Positions 1 through 6,644 of a stretch of DNA of 16,119 bases are shown here, piece after piece. Position numbers and translations under genes: made by a program. The stretch's first letter is position 1. Each line of letters opens with the position of its first letter. The DNA lies in assembly GCA_947463165.1 (NCBI GenBank), contig CANHSW010000014.1, forward strand, positions 1 to 16,119, in the 5' to 3' direction. Below the pieces are notes generated by a model, which searched no databases, was not told the origin of the DNA, and saw nothing but the letters and a program-made list of their open reading frames with translations. Source of the stretch: Cyanobacteriota bacterium (lineage in GTDB: Bacteria; Cyanobacteriota; Cyanobacteriia; PCC-6307; Cyanobiaceae).

Positions 1-828
1 AAGGGTTCTCCCCGCCATTTAGGACATAGATTTACTGCGGAAGAGCGGCGGCGGGTGCTAGATACGGTCAATGATCCACGCTTTGCCGACCTCGCTCCGG
101 CCCAGATCGTGGCCATCCTGGCTGAGGAGCGAGTTTACGTGGGCTCAGAGTCTACTTTTATCGCATTATGCGCGAGAAAGGGCTACTGATGCACCGTGGC
201 AGGACCCGTCAGCCACGCGAGCCCAGGCCCGTTCCAGTGCTGGAGGCAAGAAGCATCCATCAAGTGCTGGCCTGGGATATCACCCTTTTACCTGGGCCAG
301 TATAGGGGCAATTTTACTATCTTTACATGGTGATGGATGTATGGAGTCGTCGCATTCTTGGGACGGATGTGCATGAGTGGGAAAGCGGCCAACTTACAGG
401 CCACGGGTGAGCAACGATAACGCGTTTGCCGAATCGTTGTTTCACACAGTGTAGACGCAGTCCCGCGGAGCGGTTAATACCATCAAAGTTATCCACTAAG
501 ACGGTTTCGAGACTTGCTTTCGGTACGTGACTGGGTGGAAGGCTTTGCGGAGTGGTACAACACTGAGCATCGCCACAGTGGCATCAAATACGTGACGCCA
601 AATCAGCGGCATTACGGCCAGGCGGATGCGATCTGTGCAATCCGGCAGCAGACCTATGAGCAGGCTGTTCTGCTAAATCCCCAGCGCTGGACCAAGGGCC
701 CTTGTGACTGGAAACAGCCTGAAGTCGTAGAAGTCAACCATCCTCGGCGCATGCAATCTAAAGCCGCCTCAACCTCCGCTAGAGACCACAATCAAATGAC
801 ACTCATTCCAAGACCACGGGCCCCCTAA
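1..828 (+). pseudogene. IS3-family transposase (OrfB-like, rve integrase), frameshifted and internally deleted; 5' end outside window
   Basis: Pieces of an IS3-type OrfB can be read in order across several frames. Frame 1 from base 1 gives HRFTAEERRRVLDTVNDPRF and continues to about 160. A frame change leads to FYRIMREKGLL and AWDITLLPGP (first catalytic Asp) up to a stop near 303. Another change gives FYYLYMVMDVWSRRI (second Asp). The part with the usual HSDNG block is missing: the reading jumps near 400 to RVSNDNAFAESLF (third catalytic residue, Glu). The C-terminal DWVEGFAEWYNTEHRHSG block is open from 514 to 828. Two frameshifts, an in-frame stop after FHTV near 452 and a central deletion make this a dead copy. 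I could not identify the terminal inverted repeats, so the right boundary beyond the ORF stop is unknown. Confidence 0.85.
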
Positions 829-973
829 AGCTCAAATTGATGTAAGCTTTAAAAAGGTGCTCAGTTCAAGCACCCCGAGCGGACAACTTTGCTGATGGGT
901 TCAGAGAACAACCCGCTGCCATCAAAAAGTGGAGCCATTGGCATCGCTTTTGGCGTTAATGTTGGGATAACAT

Positions 974-1050
974 GACTCGTATGATCCGTGAGTGTTGTGT
1001 ACGGATCTGTGGGAGCATTGGGGAGAAGTTTCCCGGGGTCACCCGGCAAC
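974..1050 (+). mobile_element. Group II intron 3' fragment (domain V-like hairpin plus following sequence)
   Basis: Bases 974-1007 are 34 nt long and align without gaps to the familiar bacterial group II domain V layout. They have the lower stem GACTCGTATG / TGTACGGATC, a GTGA (GNRA) tetraloop at 988-991 and the expected bulge region. The following TGTGGGAGC...GGGAGAAGTTTCCC and the CACCCGGCAAC tract resemble the domain VI region and 3' end of such introns. The invariant AGC triad near the 5' side reads ACT here, and one stem pair is lost, so it looks decayed. No reverse transcriptase/maturase ORF is attached. The 830-970 stretch in front contains no gene I can support. Recognition is by eye and not a covariance-model result. 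Confidence 0.5.
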
Positions 1051-1131
1051 GGCCTGGTGATCGCCTGGCCGGAGCAGCAGCTGGTCCCCAGCAGCTACCC
1101 ATACTGTAAGCCCATCCCTGCTGATCTCCCC

Positions 1132-1368
1132 ATGAATTCTCCGATGCAACGTCTCAAGCTCATTGTTGAACGCCACCAGGATGGCTATGTCGCCTATCCC
1201 CTCGGGATTGAGGGCATCGTGGTCGGTCAAGGCGATACTTATGAAGAAGCCGTCACCGATTTACGGTCTGCCATCGCATTCCATATTGAGACCTTTGGTC
1301 CAGGCGTGCTGGAGCAGGCCGACCCAGTGCAAGAGGTGTTTTTGGCGGAAGCTGTCGTCCCAGCCTGA
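1132..1368 (+). CDS. hicB: HicB family antitoxin (first hicBA module)
   Basis: A 78-aa protein whose core, LKLIVERHQDGYVAYPLGIE followed by GIVVGQGDTYEEAVTDLRSA, is the partial RNase-H-like HicB fold. HicB antitoxins bind and neutralise the HicA mRNA interferase and usually autorepress the operon. The reading frame stays open upstream to 988, but that extension crosses the intron-like fragment and is not HicB-like, so it is excluded. Two starts are possible, 1132 (MNSPMQRL) and 1144 (MQRL, which begins like typical relatives); neither has a clear Shine-Dalgarno. The stop codon TGA overlaps the hicA ATG by one base (TGATG), so the pair is translationally coupled. Antitoxin-first gene order is one of the known arrangements. 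No DNA-binding domain is visible at the C-terminus. Confidence 0.85.
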   Translation: MNSPMQRLKLIVERHQDGYVAYPLGIEGIVVGQGDTYEEAVTDLRSAIAFHIETFGPGVLEQADPVQEVFLAEAVVPA

Positions 1369-1607
1369 TGCCTAAGTTTCCCGTTGACGCTCCCCGGGAG
1401 CGGGTGATCAAGGCCCTTGGCAGCCTCGGTTTTGTGGTTGTACGGGAAGCCAATCACATCGCCATGGCACGCAGCAACTCTGATGGCAGCCGCACACCTC
1501 TCACCCTGCCCAATCAACGATTGATCAAAGGTTCCACCTTGCGGCTGATCCTGCGGCAAGCCGAAATCAATCGAGACTCCTTCCTATCCGCCTACCAACA
1601 GGCCTGA
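1368..1607 (+). CDS. hicA: HicA family mRNA interferase toxin
   Basis: A 79-aa protein with the whole HicA double-stranded-RNA-binding-like fold. RVIKALGSLGFVVVREANHI contains the conserved histidine (of NHIAM) that is catalytic in the family. It is followed by RTPLTLPNQRLIKGSTLRLI and an ILRQAEINRDSFLSAY tail. HicA toxins cleave mRNA and arrest growth when HicB is lost. The start ATG shares its A with the TGA of hicB, giving tight coupling. Nothing is truncated, so this module is predicted functional, in contrast to the second hicBA at 8806-9250. It lies between mobile-element debris and hsdM. Confidence 0.87.
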   Translation: MPKFPVDAPRERVIKALGSLGFVVVREANHIAMARSNSDGSRTPLTLPNQRLIKGSTLRLILRQAEINRDSFLSAYQQA

Positions 1608-1619
1608 ATCACCCCTCTG

Positions 1620-1890
1620 ATCTATTGCCCCCAAGGTAATCTCCAATCGTGATCGCATCGGTGTCGAGAAGACAGTCGATTAGCGGTTGAGTCCCAGCAT
1701 GCAGGGCTGCTGTGGTGAATTTGTCTACCATCAGGTTGCTGGTGGTGAGTAGGCTTTTTCTCACCTTTGTTCTACGAGAATGCGTAATTCAGGTAGATTG
1801 GTGGGATCGGAGCTGATCAGGCATACCGTCACCTGTCCCGCTGTAAAACGACGCAAATTGGGGCAAAGTGACGCCAGGCGATGGGCACCA
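1620..1890 (-). pseudogene. Decayed MazF/PemK-like toxin remnant
   Basis: Reading the minus strand downward from about 1890 gives the order of a MazF toxin, but in pieces. HFAPICVVLQRDR corresponds to the PRxVVIxQ strand. TVCLISSDPTNLPELRILVE corresponds to the S-x-C-P-L-T-S block. After a stop and frame change comes LLTTSNLMVDKFTT, matching the R-L-M-V-D-K-V-T-T block, then a poorly matching tail. The intact MazF at 5529-5858 has ISVCPLTSEPIEAPILRIQV and SRLMVDKVTTVPK at the equivalent places, so the two are related but not recent duplicates. No antitoxin remnant is recognisable upstream of it. This accounts for most of the otherwise gene-free interval between hicA and hsdM. Confidence 0.6.
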
Positions 1891-1935
1891 GCAGGCCCAG
1901 TCGTGGTCTTTCGCGCGGCGACTGACCTTTTTCAT

Positions 1936-1977
1936 GCCCGCCAAGGCATCCCCGCCAAGGCATCCCCGCCAAGGCAT
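1936..1977. repeat. 14-bp tandem repeat, three units
   Basis: Three direct copies of (G/C)CCCGCCAAGGCAT lie head to tail. Units two and three are identical and the first differs only at its first base. The array sits about 85 bp upstream of the hsdM start codon, in the intergenic stretch that must hold the hsdM promoter. Function unknown; it may be simple slippage or a protein-binding iteron. Confidence 0.8.
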
Positions 1978-2060
1978 CGTGAGGCCATCCAGGCTCAGCG
2001 CCTGTCCCCAGCCCCTGGCTCTGCTGCTGTTTAGCCCCAGCCTTTCCACTGCTCGCTCCG

Positions 2061-3935
2061 ATGCCCGTCCTCGCCGACCTCGTCAACGACCTGATCGCTC
2101 TGATCCCGGAGGACGGCAGCCGGATCACGAACGACCAGATCCGTGTCGCCCTGGAGCAGGAGGCGGGGGAGCCGCTCAGCGATGCCCTGCTTAAGGACGT
2201 GAAGGACCGAGTGGTGGCGATGGGGGCGGCTGAGAAGCCAAGGGGCCCGGGCGGAGGGCTGAAAGCCCCCGGAGTGAGTCCGCCACCTAGGGCAAGCGCC
2301 CCCTCTGGCAATGGCCGCCCCCGCCGCAGTGGCAACGGCGCTACACCGGCCACGCCCAGCTCCACCATCGCCGCCGGCACCACGGCGGCCTCTGTGCTCA
2401 CCGGCGAGCTGCGCAGCCAGATCGACCGGATCTGGGATGCCTTCTGGAGCGGCGGCATCTCCAATCCGCTGGAGGTTTTGGAGCAGCTCACCTATTTGCT
2501 GTTCATCCGGCGGCTGGATGAACTGGAAACCCTGGAGGAACGCCGCAGTCAGCGCTCTGGCCAACCGATGCGCCGCCGCATCTTCCCGGAAGGCGCGGAT
2601 GAGCAGGGTCGCCCCTGGAGTGAGCTGCGCTGGAGCCGCTTCAAGGAACTGGGCGAAGCCGCTTCGATGTATCGAGTGGTGGGCGAGCGGGTGTTCCCCT
2701 TCCTGCGGGAGCTGGGTGGTGAGGAATCTGCTTACGCCACCCACATGACAGGTGCCCGCTTCACGATCCCCACTCCGGCCCTGCTCACCAAGGTGGTGGA
2801 GCTGCTCGATGCGGTGCCTATGGAAGACCGCGACACCAAGGGAGACATTTACGAATACATGCTCGGCAAGCTGGCTACCGCCGGCACCAACGGCCAGTTC
2901 CGCACGCCGCGACACATCATCGAGTTGATGGTGGCGATGACCGAGCCCACCCCGCGCGATGTGATGGTGGATCCGGCCTGCGGCACCTGTGGCTTCCCGG
3001 TGGCGGTGGGCGAATACCTGCGCGAGCACCATCCCGAGCTGCTCAGCGATCCGGAGCTGCGCGAGCACTTCAACCATGGCCTATTCCATGGCTTTGATTT
3101 CGACAACACGATGCTGCGCATCGGGGCGATGAACATGCTGCTGCATGGGGTGGAGAACCCCGATGTGAGCTACCGCGATTCGCTTTCAGAAGATGGCGCC
3201 ATCGAGGAAGATAAATACACCCTGATCCTGGCCAATCCGCCCTTCGCCGGATCGCTCGACACCGAGAGCATCAGCGCCAAGCTGCAGCGGGTGGTGAACA
3301 CCAGGAAGACCGAGCTGCTGTTTATGGCCTTGTTTTTGCAGCTGCTCAAACCCGGCGGCCGAGCGGCCGTGATCGTGCCCGATGGTGTGTTGTTTGGCTC
3401 CAGCAAGGCCCACAAAGAATTGCGCCGCACCCTGGTGGAAGAGCACTTCCTGGAGGGCGTGGTGTCGCTACCGAGCGGGGTTTTCCGCCCCTATGCCGGC
3501 GTGAGCACGGCAATCTTATTTTTCACCAAAACCGGCCGTGGCGGCACAGACCAAGTGTGGTTTTATGACATGACCGCCGATGGCTGGAGCCTCGACGACA
3601 GGCGCAATCCGCTGTTGCCGTTGGAGAAACTCGGACCTGCTCCCAACGTTGACCTGGCGGAAGGAGAACAGGAGAAGAACAACTTGCCCGACTGCCTGGC
3701 CCGCTGGCGCCAACGCCAGGATTCAGAGCGCGAGCGTGAACGCACCGCCCAGAGTTTCTGCGTGCCCAAGGCAGAAATCGCGGCGGAGGGCTACGACCTC
3801 AGCCTCAACCGCTACAAGGAGCTGGTGCATGAAGAGGTGGAGCACCGCCCACCGCTGGAGATCTTGGCGGAACTGCGGGTAATTGAGCAGGAGATCCTGC
3901 GGGGGATTGAGGAGCTGGAGGGGATGTTGCGATGA
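2061..3935 (+). CDS. hsdM: Type I restriction-modification system DNA methyltransferase subunit HsdM
   Basis: A 624-aa N6-adenine methyltransferase subunit, the M of an M2S methylase and R2M2S restriction complex. Residues 1-60 form a winged-helix-like extension (LIALIPEDGSRITNDQIRVA), followed by a Gly/Pro/Ala/Ser-rich linker to about residue 113. The helical HsdM_N domain starts at LRSQIDRIWDAFWSGGISNP, about residue 115. The SAM-binding motif DPACGTCGF is at 304-312 and catalytic NPPF at 392-395. The last 33 residues (EVEHRPP... to GMLR) form the charged helical tail that in this family packs against HsdS. At 624 aa it exceeds the usual ~500 because of the N-terminal extension. The ATG at 2061 has no evident Shine-Dalgarno. 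The TGA overlaps the next ATG (ATGA). Its last 102 bp recur twice downstream. All catalytic motifs are present. Confidence 0.96.
   Translation: MPVLADLVNDLIALIPEDGSRITNDQIRVALEQEAGEPLSDALLKDVKDRVVAMGAAEKPRGPGGGLKAPGVSPPPRASAPSGNGRPRRSGNGATPATPSSTIAAGTTAASVLTGELRSQIDRIWDAFWSGGISNPLEVLEQLTYLLFIRRLDELETLEERRSQRSGQPMRRRIFPEGADEQGRPWSELRWSRFKELGEAASMYRVVGERVFPFLRELGGEESAYATHMTGARFTIPTPALLTKVVELLDAVPMEDRDTKGDIYEYMLGKLATAGTNGQFRTPRHIIELMVAMTEPTPRDVMVDPACGTCGFPVAVGEYLREHHPELLSDPELREHFNHGLFHGFDFDNTMLRIGAMNMLLHGVENPDVSYRDSLSEDGAIEEDKYTLILANPPFAGSLDTESISAKLQRVVNTRKTELLFMALFLQLLKPGGRAAVIVPDGVLFGSSKAHKELRRTLVEEHFLEGVVSLPSGVFRPYAGVSTAILFFTKTGRGGTDQVWFYDMTADGWSLDDRRNPLLPLEKLGPAPNVDLAEGEQEKNNLPDCLARWRQRQDSERERERTAQSFCVPKAEIAAEGYDLSLNRYKELVHEEVEHRPPLEILAELRVIEQEILRGIEELEGMLR
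3834..3935 (+). repeat. HsdM-tail coupling repeat, copy 1 (genuine hsdM 3' end)
   Basis: This is the parental copy of a 102-bp sequence found again at 5410-5511 and, as 95 bp, at 7232-7326. It encodes EVEHRPPLEILAELRVIEQE and the rest of the HsdM tail, contains GGAGGGG at 3917-3923 as a Shine-Dalgarno-like element, and ends in ATGA, where the hsdM stop and the AlbA gene start overlap. Compared with copy 2 there are 7 substitutions and no indels. Confidence 0.95.
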
Positions 3936-5377
3936 CCCTGGCCGAGCTGGAGAGCCTCATCGCCACCGGTGAATCGGAGCAGCTGGAGTTCAAGCGCTCC
4001 ACCGGTTTGTTGCGCAAGGGCTGCGACACGCTTTGCGCCTTTCTCAATGGCCAGGGCGGCACGGTGCTGTTCGGGGTGAGCGACAGCGGTCGGATTGTGG
4101 GGCAGCAATACAGCGATGCCAGTCGCCGCGAACTGGCGGATTCGTTGCGCCGGATTGAACCCCCATCCCATGCCACGATCGAAGAGGTCTCGCTGCCTGG
4201 GGAAGCAGAGAAGCGGGTAATTGCTGTGCGCGTGCCGCCTGGGCAGGGTCTTCGGCCGTTCTTCCATGACGGCCGGGCCTTCCAGCGGATCGCCAGCAGC
4301 ACCGGCCGGATGCCCCAGCCTGTCCTGGAGGGCCTGCTGCTGGAGCGAAGCCACCCGATACAGCGCTGGGAAACCCAGAAGGCCGTTGGTATCACAGCCG
4401 CAGATCTGGATCAGGAAGAAATCCTGCGCACCCTGCGCGTGGGTGTGCAGGCCGGCCGTTTGCCAGAGTCGGCCCTCAGCGACCAGGCCGGTGCCCTGGC
4501 ACGACTGCAGCTTTTGCGGGATGGGCAGATCACCCTGGCGGCCCAGGTTCTGTTTGGCAGCGGCAGGGCGGTGTTGCCCCAGTGCCAGCTGCGGCTAGCC
4601 CGCTTCCGCGGCATCGACAAGCGGGAGTTTCTGGATCAGCGCCAACTGAACGGCCATGCCTTCCAGCTACTGGAGGAAGCGATTTTGTTTTGTCAGCGGC
4701 ATCTGAGCACGCCGGCCCGGATCCCGAGCGACCGCCTGGAGCGGCAGGAACAGCTAGCGATTCCCCTGACAGCACTGCGGGAGGCGCTAGTCAATGCCCT
4801 CTGCCACCGCGACTACAGCCAGCAGGGGGCGGCGATCAGCTTGGCGATCTTCGACGATCGGCTGGAGCTGTGGAACGAGGGTGGCCTGCCCTTTGGCCTG
4901 GAGCCGGAGACGCTCAAGCAGGAGCACGCCTCCCGGCCGCGCAACCTGCTGATCGCTGAGGTGTTCTTCCGCCGGGGCCTGATCGAGCGCTGGGGCCGTG
5001 GCACCCAGGTGATCGTGGAGGAATGCGAGCGGGCCGGCTGCAGCGAACCCAGCTATCGGGTGAGCGGCGGCTGCTTCGTGGTGACCTTCCCGCTCAGGGC
5101 AGAGTCAAAGCCAGAGTCGAGGCCAGAGTCAGGGCCAGAGTCGAGGCCAGAGTCAGAGCTTGCGCGTGGTGTTCTCCTGGCCCTGGAGCAGGGCCCGCTG
5201 GGCAAGGTCGCCATTGCTGAAGCACTTGGCCATCGTTCGATTTCGGCCAGCCTCAACCGCACGATCCGTGGCCTACTGGCGGACGGGCGGATTGCCCTCA
5301 CGATTCCAGAGAAACCGAACAGCCGTCTACAGAAGTATCGACTGATCACCACGCCATCAGAGGAGCAAAACCCATGA
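3932..5377 (+). CDS. AlbA_2 (Schlafen-type) DNA-binding domain / HATPase_c_4 protein with C-terminal winged helix
   Basis: A 481-aa protein of the 'divergent AAA' RecG-like family. Residues 13-125 are the AlbA_2/Schlafen domain (ESEQLEFKRS; FLNGQGGTVLFGVSDSGRIV). Residues about 280-330 carry the GHKL-type ATPase block (LREALVNALCHRDYSQQGAA, then DDRLELWNEGGLP). Residues 390-409 are five X-E-S-X repeats. The C-terminus (411-475) is a winged helix ending in IPEKPNSRLQKYRL. Such proteins are often cargo within type I RM operons; their action is not settled, and regulator or accessory defence effector are both possible. The start ATG overlaps the hsdM stop, with GGAGGGG 8 nt upstream, so it is translationally coupled to hsdM. 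Its own stop overlaps the ATG at 5374. Intact. Confidence 0.9.
   Translation: MTLAELESLIATGESEQLEFKRSTGLLRKGCDTLCAFLNGQGGTVLFGVSDSGRIVGQQYSDASRRELADSLRRIEPPSHATIEEVSLPGEAEKRVIAVRVPPGQGLRPFFHDGRAFQRIASSTGRMPQPVLEGLLLERSHPIQRWETQKAVGITAADLDQEEILRTLRVGVQAGRLPESALSDQAGALARLQLLRDGQITLAAQVLFGSGRAVLPQCQLRLARFRGIDKREFLDQRQLNGHAFQLLEEAILFCQRHLSTPARIPSDRLERQEQLAIPLTALREALVNALCHRDYSQQGAAISLAIFDDRLELWNEGGLPFGLEPETLKQEHASRPRNLLIAEVFFRRGLIERWGRGTQVIVEECERAGCSEPSYRVSGGCFVVTFPLRAESKPESRPESGPESRPESELARGVLLALEQGPLGKVAIAEALGHRSISASLNRTIRGLLADGRIALTIPEKPNSRLQKYRLITTPSEEQNP
5099..5158 (+). repeat. 12-bp coding tandem repeat (five units) in the AlbA-family gene
   Basis: Five consecutive 12-bp units of the form (g/c)cagagtcNNN encode AESK-PESR-PESG-PESR-PESE between the ATPase domain and the C-terminal winged helix. 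The variable third codon alternates AAG, AGG, GGG, AGG, GAG. A 12-bp unit keeps frame when copies are gained or lost, so this is a length-variable hydrophilic linker. Confidence 0.9.
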
Positions 5378-5511
5378 TCATCAGCCGTCGTCAAACATTC
5401 TGCCTCGACGAGGTGGAGCACCGCCCACCGCTGGAGATCCTGACCGAACTGCGAGCGATCGAGCAGGAGATCCTGCGGGGGATTGAGGAGCTGGAGGGGA
5501 TGTTGCGATGA
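5374..5511 (+). CDS. 45-aa small ORF encoding a detached HsdM C-terminal tail
   Basis: The ORF begins at an ATG overlapping the stop of the AlbA gene (ATGA). A good Shine-Dalgarno-like AGAGGAG lies about 8 nt upstream, inside the end of that gene. It encodes MIISRRQTFCLD and then the HsdM tail from EVEHRPP to GMLR, in the same frame as in hsdM. Of the five codons that differ from hsdM in the shared part, three are synonymous and two are Val-to-Ala or Ala-to-Thr. It ends in ATGA again. The peptide is predicted helical. It could be a real micro-protein that mimics or competes with the HsdM tail, or only a leader that keeps ribosomes moving along the operon. No direct evidence of function. Confidence 0.5.
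   Translation: MIISRRQTFCLDEVEHRPPLEILTELRAIEQEILRGIEELEGMLR
5410..5511 (+). repeat. HsdM-tail coupling repeat, copy 2
   Basis: 102 bp matching 3834-3935 with 7 substitutions and no gaps, including GGAGGGG and the terminal ATGA. Similarity begins abruptly at GAGGTGGAGCACC. The next gene on this strand does not follow directly: 17 nt later lies the 3' end of the minus-strand mazF, so this copy marks the left edge of the second cargo block. Confidence 0.95.
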
Positions 5512-5528
5512 GCGGTACGCCAGCGCGA

Positions 5529-5858
5529 TCAGCGGGCCAGGCCCAGAAACACCAGCAGCGAGCGGTTGAGCCGCAGCACATCGTGATCGGCCAGGCGGCC
5601 GATGCACTCGCCCAGGCGGCTCTTGGGCACGGTGGTGACTTTGTCGACCATCAGACGGCTCGTGGCTCTCAGGCCGTTCTCGGGCGTTGGTTCCACCTGG
5701 ATACGAAGGATCGGGGCTTCAATCGGCTCGCTGGTCAGCGGACAAACGGAGATCGAGAGAGTTTCGGTAAAGCAGTCATCCTGAATGATCACAGCCCGTC
5801 GAGGCTTGCTGGCATAGCCGGGTCCACCAGCCATAGTCCAGATCTCACCACGCTTCAT
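5529..5858 (-). CDS. mazF: MazF/PemK-type endoribonuclease toxin
   Basis: A 109-aa type II toxin that cleaves mRNA. The N-terminus MKRGEIW is the hallmark R-G-E-I/V-W strand. PRRAVIIQ is the next strand, ISVCPLTSEP the conserved S-x-C-P-x-T block, and SRLMVDKVTTVPK the dimer-interface/active-site block. It ends VFLGLAR as in typical members. Length and motifs are complete. The ATG overlaps the antitoxin stop by four bases (ATGA on the minus strand). The pair runs against hsdM-hsdS, so read-through of the RM operon would be antisense to it. The plus-strand ORF 5508-6269 opposite is a shadow. Confidence 0.93.
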   Translation of the reverse strand: MKRGEIWTMAGGPGYASKPRRAVIIQDDCFTETLSISVCPLTSEPIEAPILRIQVEPTPENGLRATSRLMVDKVTTVPKSRLGECIGRLADHDVLRLNRSLLVFLGLAR

Positions 5859-6133
5859 TGGCTGTACTCATCGTCTGGCCACTCATACACCGAATCGATG
5901 AAGGCCTGGATTTCTGCCTCTTCGGGGCTCTGGGCCACCAACAGCGACTGCCGTCGCGCCTCGGCGACGAACTCGGGAGCATGCACATCCGGCACCCAGA
6001 TCTGGATCGGCCGCATCCCCTGGGCCCGCAACCGCTGGCGGTGCTCCCGCACCTTGCGCCGGTTGGCGGCCCGGCGCGCCTCCTGGGCAGAGAGCTCTGA
6101 GAGACTCAGCTCCGGGGCGGCTTCCGGTGCCAT
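5855..6133 (-). CDS. MazE-like antitoxin (DUF3018 family)
   Basis: A 92-aa protein whose core VREHRQRLRAQGMRPIQIWV, then APEFVAEARRQSLLVAQSP and a final acidic tail (WPDDEYSQ), matches the DUF3018 group annotated as MazE-family antitoxins encoded directly before MazF. The antitoxin should bind MazF through its acidic C-terminus and DNA through its N-terminal part. The start at 6133 is supported by AGGAG with about 5 nt spacing (forward strand TCCT near 6140). Its TGA overlaps the mazF ATG. The first 20 residues (APEAAPELSLSEL) are variable and may not be structured. Confidence 0.88.
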   Translation of the reverse strand: MAPEAAPELSLSELSAQEARRAANRRKVREHRQRLRAQGMRPIQIWVPDVHAPEFVAEARRQSLLVAQSPEEAEIQAFIDSVYEWPDDEYSQ

Positions 6134-6149
6134 GGCAGCTCCTGCAACG

Positions 6150-6161
6150 GTTACATGTCAC
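6150..6161. promoter_or_regulatory. Possible operator: near-palindrome GTTACATGTCAC upstream of mazE
   Basis: A 12-bp near-palindrome centred on ACATGT (two mismatched positions) lies 17 bp upstream of the mazE start and abuts a TAAAGT hexamer on the minus strand that could serve as a -10 box. TA operons are commonly autorepressed at such sites. Assigned by eye only. Confidence 0.25.
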
Positions 6162-6272
6162 TTTAGCCGGGGCTGGCTGTGCTGGTGGCCGCCGGTCGGC
6201 TCTTTTCAATTTTGCAGCCGCTGCAGAAGTTTCAGTGGCTTCCGCCCCTCGGCCAGCAGTGCCGATTAGCGC

Positions 6273-6278
6273 TAAAAT
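6273..6278 (+). promoter_or_regulatory. Possible -10 box (TAAAAT) for the 6297 gene pair
   Basis: TAAAAT differs from TATAAT at one position and lies 18 nt upstream of the ATG at 6297. No good -35 hexamer is seen at the usual distance. The pair at 6297-7174 is cut off from hsdM transcription by the convergent mazEF, so a private promoter is expected in the 160-bp gap between the divergent genes. Confidence 0.3.
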
Positions 6279-6296
6279 GATCCCACCAAGTTGGCC

Positions 6297-6644
6297 ATGA
6301 AGATGTATCTGAGCATGACTGAGCAGGATTACCAGAGCGTTCGCAGGGAAGCCCGTCTGCAAGCCGCACTGGCGCTCGGCATTTCCGATGGATCGGCATT
6401 AAGCGATTCTGAACTTGATACGGCCATCAACAGATCCGACCACATCGCCCATGATTTATTGCACCGCTTCCTGGACTCCTATCAGCAGTGGTGGCACAAG
6501 AGCATCGAGCTGGCAGATCCACAGCTGCCAGCTCCAGCCGAGCGTGAGCTGCTGGTGAAGATGATTGATGAGCGCGACGAGATACGCAAGACTCTCTTGA
6601 ACTATCTCGGCTATGTGCGCGCCAGGGATGTTGTGAACGCATGA
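6297..6644 (+). CDS. Uncharacterised 115-aa protein, candidate antitoxin/partner of the downstream ART-like protein
   Basis: Start chosen at ATG 6297 (MKMYLSMTEQDYQSVRREAR); an in-frame TTG at 6291 would add two residues. I do not recognise a domain. The sequence is helical and charged, with RSDHIAHDLLHRFLDSYQQW in the middle and a C-terminal helix LLVKMIDERDEIRKTLLNYL. It has no signal peptide or membrane segment. Its stop overlaps the start of the next gene (ATGA at 6641-6644), and a small gene coupled directly in front of a putative enzyme is the usual antitoxin-toxin order. It is divergent from mazE. Antitoxin role is inference from arrangement only. Confidence 0.65.
   Translation: MKMYLSMTEQDYQSVRREARLQAALALGISDGSALSDSELDTAINRSDHIAHDLLHRFLDSYQQWWHKSIELADPQLPAPAERELLVKMIDERDEIRKTLLNYLGYVRARDVVNA

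Noticed and set aside
988..1131. N-terminal extension of the first HicB frame
   Set aside because: It runs through the intron-like fragment and does not resemble HicB; the family start is at 1132 or 1144.
861..1230. Minus-strand ORFs of about 60 codons
   Set aside because: No motifs, and they overlap the intron fragment and hicB.
1629..1720. VapC/PIN-like reading IDCLLDTDAITIGD on the minus strand
   Set aside because: It falls at the position of the MazF C-terminus with matching length; a MazF remnant explains it more simply than a toxin chimera.
2970..2996. Cys in place of Gly/Ala in the HsdM motif DPACGTCGF
   Set aside because: I recall this variant in related HsdM proteins, and the residue is not one of the invariant SAM-binding positions, so no loss of function is inferred.
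5099..5158. CRISPR-like array
   Set aside because: Units are 12 bp without spacers and lie in a coding frame. No CRISPR array is seen in the window.
5508..6269. 253-codon plus-strand ORF following the second repeat copy
   Set aside because: It is the antisense of mazF and mazE, has no recognisable domain and reads as low-complexity; the minus-strand genes have clear motifs.
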